Below the pieces are notes generated by a model that saw only the letters and a program-made list of their open reading frames with translations, had not been told where the DNA came from and did not search any database. Position numbers and translations under genes: made by a program. This document shows, one piece after another, positions 7,079 through 9,861 of a DNA stretch of 9,861 bases; position 1 is the stretch's first letter; every line of letters starts with the position of its first letter. The stretch lies in the NCBI GenBank assembly GCA_031082105.1, contig JAVHLO010000003.1, forward strand, positions 1,620 to 11,480, read 5' to 3'. This stretch comes from Planctomycetota bacterium (GTDB lineage: Bacteria; Planctomycetota; MHYJ01; JACQXL01; JAVHLO01).

Positions 7079-8803
7079 ATGAAGCAACAGAGTGTTTCTC
7101 CGGCTTCTCTGGCGAGGCTCAGTGCGCTGATCGCTGGCGTGCTGCTCTGCGCCATCGTCGTCATGCTCAACCTCGTGGGAATGAACGCGTACGGCCGGCT
7201 CGACCTTACACAGGACCGGGTGTTCACGCTCTCGGACGTGTCGAAAAAGACGATGGGCGGGCTCAAGGACGTGCTCCAGGTCAAGTACTACATCTCGCGC
7301 GGCATCCTTCCCCCGGTGTCGGAATACGAGGTGCTCGAGCAGGAAGTCGCGGACCGGCTCGCCGAATACCAGGCGTTCTCTTCCGGAAAGATGCGGTTCG
7401 AGGTGATCGATCCGCTCGACGGAAGGAGGGACATTTCCCGGGAGGTCAGGGACAGGCTCGAGGTCGAGGGCGTGCTCGCCTCGTCCGACATGGTGAAGAA
7501 GGCGGACCAGCCGTTTCCGATCGAGTTCTATTCGGCGGTGAAGCTGTACTATGCGGACAAGACGGAGGTGATCAACGACATCCGCAACGTCACGAACTTC
7601 GAATACGATTTCACGCGCGCCGTGCGCCGCATGACGCTCACCAAGCTTCCGACCGTCGGCTTATACTTCACCAGCCCCCAGGCCGGACTCCAGCAGGGCG
7701 GCAACTATGCCGGCGTCTCGGAGCTCCTCCGCAAGGATTGCCTCGTCCGGACCGTCGATCTGGGCAAAGACACCCCCGTGCCCGGCGATATCGATGTCCT
7801 GTTCGTGGTCGCGCCTGAGGCCGTGCCGGACAGGCACAAATACGAGATTGACCAGTTCATCATGCGCGGTGGGAAGGTCGCCTTCTTCCTGGACTGCTTC
7901 AACCCCGCGCACATGCAGCAGGGGGCGTGGGGCCAGCAGGCCGTTTTCATGAGAGTAGAGTCCAATCTGGACGACATGCTGGCAAGCTACGGCATCCGCG
8001 CGGTTCCGTCCGTGATCTTCGACATCGACAAGTGCGGGGTCGGCCGGCGCCCCAAGCGCGTGGCAACGCGGATCGGATTCGTCGAGAAGATGGAGATCGT
8101 GAGGTACCCCGCGCTCATCCGGACGCGCAAGCAGAACTACGAGAAGGGACTGAGCTTCATCAACCAGCTCGACGACATCGCCGTGCGACACGCGATGTAC
8201 CTGGAGGCCGCGCAGTCCGCGGGGGCCGCCACCGTGACCCCGCTTGTGCGGTCCTCGAACCGGTCGTGGGTCATCCTCTTCGAAGCCCTCATCACCGAGA
8301 AGCCGTTCGAGGATTCCATGGAGAATCCCGAAAAGTGCATCGATGAGAACAACAGCAAGGGCAGTCAGTTCATGCTTGCCGGACTCGTTGAGGGCAAGCT
8401 GCGCAGCTTCTATGCGGACAAGGACGTGCCCGAGCCTGCAAAGGAAGAGCCGCCGCAGGGCATGGAGCAGCCGCAGAAACCGCCGGAGCCGCCCAGGCCG
8501 AAGCCCGAGACGGTGAAGGAAACCGCCCAATCGAATCGGATCGTAGTGATCGGCGATTCCGATTGCATCTCGGACGACATCGTCTTTCACCCGCCGAACG
8601 CCCAGTTCTGTGCGAACCTCGTGGATTGGCTCAGCTCGGGCGAGGACCTGTCGAAGATACGTTCGAAGCTCGGCCGTAGCCGGCCTCTGTCGGTGAGACC
8701 CGAAATGAAGATCTGGTGGCAGCTTGGCATGGTGGGCCTGATGCCTTTTGTCATCGTTGCCATCGGCGTGGGCAGATCCATTATGCGCAGAGGCGGGAAG
8801 TAG
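7079..8803 (+). CDS. GldG-like ABC transporter auxiliary protein (ABC_transp_aux family)
   Basis: This 574-residue protein is probably held in the cytoplasmic membrane by a hydrophobic segment at each end (about 11-33 and 549-566), leaving a large extracytoplasmic domain. After the first segment comes RLDLTQDRVFTLSD, the hallmark of GldG-type auxiliary proteins (R-x-D-L-T then L-S). Near the C-terminus IVVIGDSD (GDSD 492-495) and FCANLVDWLSSGED match the family's V-x-G-D-S-D and N-x-x-x-W-L block. Residues 453-476 form a proline- and glutamate-rich linker before that block. The ATG at 7079 is chosen because the TM helix then starts near residue 11. Upstream in-frame alternatives are ATG 7040 and TTG 7019, which overlap the permease end; none has a strong Shine-Dalgarno site. 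In Bacteroidetes GldG works with GldA and GldF; here the role beyond exporter partner is unknown. Confidence 0.88.
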   Translation: MKQQSVSPASLARLSALIAGVLLCAIVVMLNLVGMNAYGRLDLTQDRVFTLSDVSKKTMGGLKDVLQVKYYISRGILPPVSEYEVLEQEVADRLAEYQAFSSGKMRFEVIDPLDGRRDISREVRDRLEVEGVLASSDMVKKADQPFPIEFYSAVKLYYADKTEVINDIRNVTNFEYDFTRAVRRMTLTKLPTVGLYFTSPQAGLQQGGNYAGVSELLRKDCLVRTVDLGKDTPVPGDIDVLFVVAPEAVPDRHKYEIDQFIMRGGKVAFFLDCFNPAHMQQGAWGQQAVFMRVESNLDDMLASYGIRAVPSVIFDIDKCGVGRRPKRVATRIGFVEKMEIVRYPALIRTRKQNYEKGLSFINQLDDIAVRHAMYLEAAQSAGAATVTPLVRSSNRSWVILFEALITEKPFEDSMENPEKCIDENNSKGSQFMLAGLVEGKLRSFYADKDVPEPAKEEPPQGMEQPQKPPEPPRPKPETVKETAQSNRIVVIGDSDCISDDIVFHPPNAQFCANLVDWLSSGEDLSKIRSKLGRSRPLSVRPEMKIWWQLGMVGLMPFVIVAIGVGRSIMRRGGK

Positions 8804-8827
8804 GACCATCGCGGAGAGGCACGCGGG

Positions 8828-8875
8828 GAACCGGAGAACGAGGGAACGGAGGAACGGAAAAACAAAGAAACCAGA
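8828..8875 (+). repeat. Degenerate 8-base tandem repeat, about six copies, in the GldG-like/DUF4340 spacer
   Basis: The 87-base spacer is strongly purine-rich on the plus strand. From 8828 it falls into 8-base units with AAC held in register: GAACCGGA, GAACGAGG, GAACGGAG, GAACGGAA, AAACAAAG, AAACCAGA. The first four units are closest to the consensus GAACGGAG; the last two have drifted towards A. The array runs into the ribosome binding site of the next gene. The periodicity is visible directly; a function is not evident. Confidence 0.65.
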
Positions 8876-8876
8876 G

Positions 8877-8881
8877 AGGAG
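8877..8881 (+). promoter_or_regulatory. Ribosome binding site of the DUF4340 gene
   Basis: AGGAG (within GAGAGGAG) lies nine bases before the ATG at 8891, a good Shine-Dalgarno arrangement that fixes this start. It directly abuts the 8-base tandem repeat upstream. Confidence 0.65.
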
Positions 8882-8890
8882 TCCGCGGAC

Positions 8891-9861
8891 ATGAAATGGA
8901 AACTCATTCTCGGCGAGGCGATTGCGCTCGCTCTGCTCGTCGTGGCGTACGTGCTTGTGCGCCCGGGTGCTGGTTCTGCAGCGGGCGAGGGACGCGAAGG
9001 CGAGCCGCTGGTCAGGAACCTGCCGGTCGAAAGGATCTCCGCAATCGAGATTGCGAAAGGCGGGGAGCAGGTCGTTCTGAGGAAGCAGGGCGGGACTGAG
9101 GAAGGGCAGACCGAAGAGAGCTGGGTGGTCGAGAACGCGTGGGATTGTCAGGCAAACAACAAGAAGATCAAGGAGTTCGTGGACGAGGTCAGGACGCTGA
9201 AGCGGGGCCACTTCCGCGGCGAAAGCGACAAGATGCTCAAGGAATATGGCCTTGACGAAAAGGAGCGGACAACGGTCAGGTTCAAGGACGCGAAGGGCAA
9301 TGAGCTGGCGCTCCTCGTCCTCGGCAAGATGACGTACAGCCTGCGCGACATGACGTCCGCGCAGCAGGGGAAGACCGTCGAGACCACGTCGACGACCTTC
9401 GTGATGCTCCCCGGCACCTCGATCGTCCACGAGATCGCCGGAAACCACAGCGCCCAGGCCGCGAGGACTGCCTGGGCGGACCTTCAACTGCTCGACTTCA
9501 CATCGGACCAGGTCGTCGCGCTTCAAGTCTACGTGGGGGCCGAGCAGTACGCGCTTGTCAGGAAAGCCAGGGAGTCGAACGGAAAGGAGGAGAAGAAAGA
9601 GGGAACCGAGGGCGAAAATATGGAGAAGGAATTCGAATGGTTCCTTCACAAGGAACGCGGGACCGATCCGGTCCGCGCGGACGACTCGAAGGTGAACAGC
9701 TACGTGTTGACGCTTTCGCGGTTCAGCGCGACGGACGTGGTCGAGCCGATGAAGATCATGGCCGGGATGCAGGAACCGTCCGCGGAAGAAAAGGCGCGGT
9801 ACGGATTCGACAAGCCGGCGCTTGCCGTCTGTATCGGCTTCCCCCATGAGGTGACGGGTCA
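8891..9861 (+). CDS. DUF4340 domain-containing membrane-anchored protein (3' end cut by window edge)
   Basis: The window holds 323 codons and no stop. Residues 1-24 (MKWK, then a long hydrophobic run to VLV) form an N-terminal signal anchor, so the rest should be outside the cytoplasmic membrane. The segment RNLPVERISAIEIAKGG followed by a WVVENAWDCQANNKKIKEFV block, then LKEYGLDEKERTTVRFKD and LLVLGKM, fits the DUF4340 repeat pattern: a W-x-V/L strand, a helix with a leucine-rich end, Y-G-L-D, then a beta-strand pair. Further on is a Lys/Glu-rich insert (EEKKEGTEGENMEKE). DUF4340 genes commonly follow GldG-like genes in ABC-2 cassettes, as here (87-base gap, same strand), so it is probably an extracytoplasmic partner of the exporter. 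Its biochemical function is unknown. Confidence 0.85.
   Translation, partial: MKWKLILGEAIALALLVVAYVLVRPGAGSAAGEGREGEPLVRNLPVERISAIEIAKGGEQVVLRKQGGTEEGQTEESWVVENAWDCQANNKKIKEFVDEVRTLKRGHFRGESDKMLKEYGLDEKERTTVRFKDAKGNELALLVLGKMTYSLRDMTSAQQGKTVETTSTTFVMLPGTSIVHEIAGNHSAQAARTAWADLQLLDFTSDQVVALQVYVGAEQYALVRKARESNGKEEKKEGTEGENMEKEFEWFLHKERGTDPVRADDSKVNSYVLTLSRFSATDVVEPMKIMAGMQEPSAEEKARYGFDKPALAVCIGFPHEVTG

Noticed and set aside
7661..9847. Long open frame on the minus strand (about 728 codons) across the GldG-like and DUF4340 genes
   Set aside because: It spans two real genes and their spacer in antisense and has the Arg/His/Leu-rich make-up of a shadow frame. Low stop-codon frequency in GC-rich DNA explains its length.

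Overview
The window is a GC-rich bacterial chromosome segment with six protein-coding genes, two of them cut by the window edges. It has no RNA genes, CRISPR array, insertion sequence or integrase that I can recognise. The leucyl-tRNA synthetase is of the bacterial type and the promoters look like sigma-70 sites. The mix of a Maf-like (DUF115) gene with a Gld-type ABC cassette ending in DUF4340 recalls uncultured Gram-negative-type phyla such as Planctomycetes or Omnitrophota relatives. That placement is inference and weak.

Layout: 1-1587 (minus strand) holds the first 529 codons of a DUF115/MptE-like, Maf-type glycosyltransferase running off the left edge. It is divergent from leuS (1724-4270, plus strand), and a compact bidirectional promoter region at about 1594-1660 serves both. 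The minus-strand promoter sits so close to the ATG that the mRNA is predicted to be leaderless. After leuS, a 170-base spacer precedes a beta-class DNA methyltransferase (4441-5370) with an unusual Asp-Ile-Pro-Tyr catalytic motif. Its stop codon overlaps the start of an ABC ATPase gene (ATGA).

From 5367 to the right edge lies a four-gene ABC-2 exporter cassette on the plus strand: a GldA-like ATPase (5367-6305), a GldF-like permease (6316-7047), a GldG-like membrane-anchored auxiliary protein (7079-8803), and a DUF4340 protein (8891 onward, cut by the window end). ATPase and permease would form the membrane motor. The GldG-like and DUF4340 proteins would place large extracytoplasmic domains next to it. 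In Bacteroidetes the related Gld genes are needed for gliding; in other phyla the substrate is unknown. The methyltransferase has no recognisable restriction partner here, but its overlap with the ATPase gene suggests the two are translated together.

The most unusual non-coding features are the leaderless divergent promoter, a T8 slippage-prone tract inside the Maf-like gene, a 7-bp inverted repeat around the permease stop codon, and a degenerate 8-base tandem repeat between the GldG-like and DUF4340 genes.
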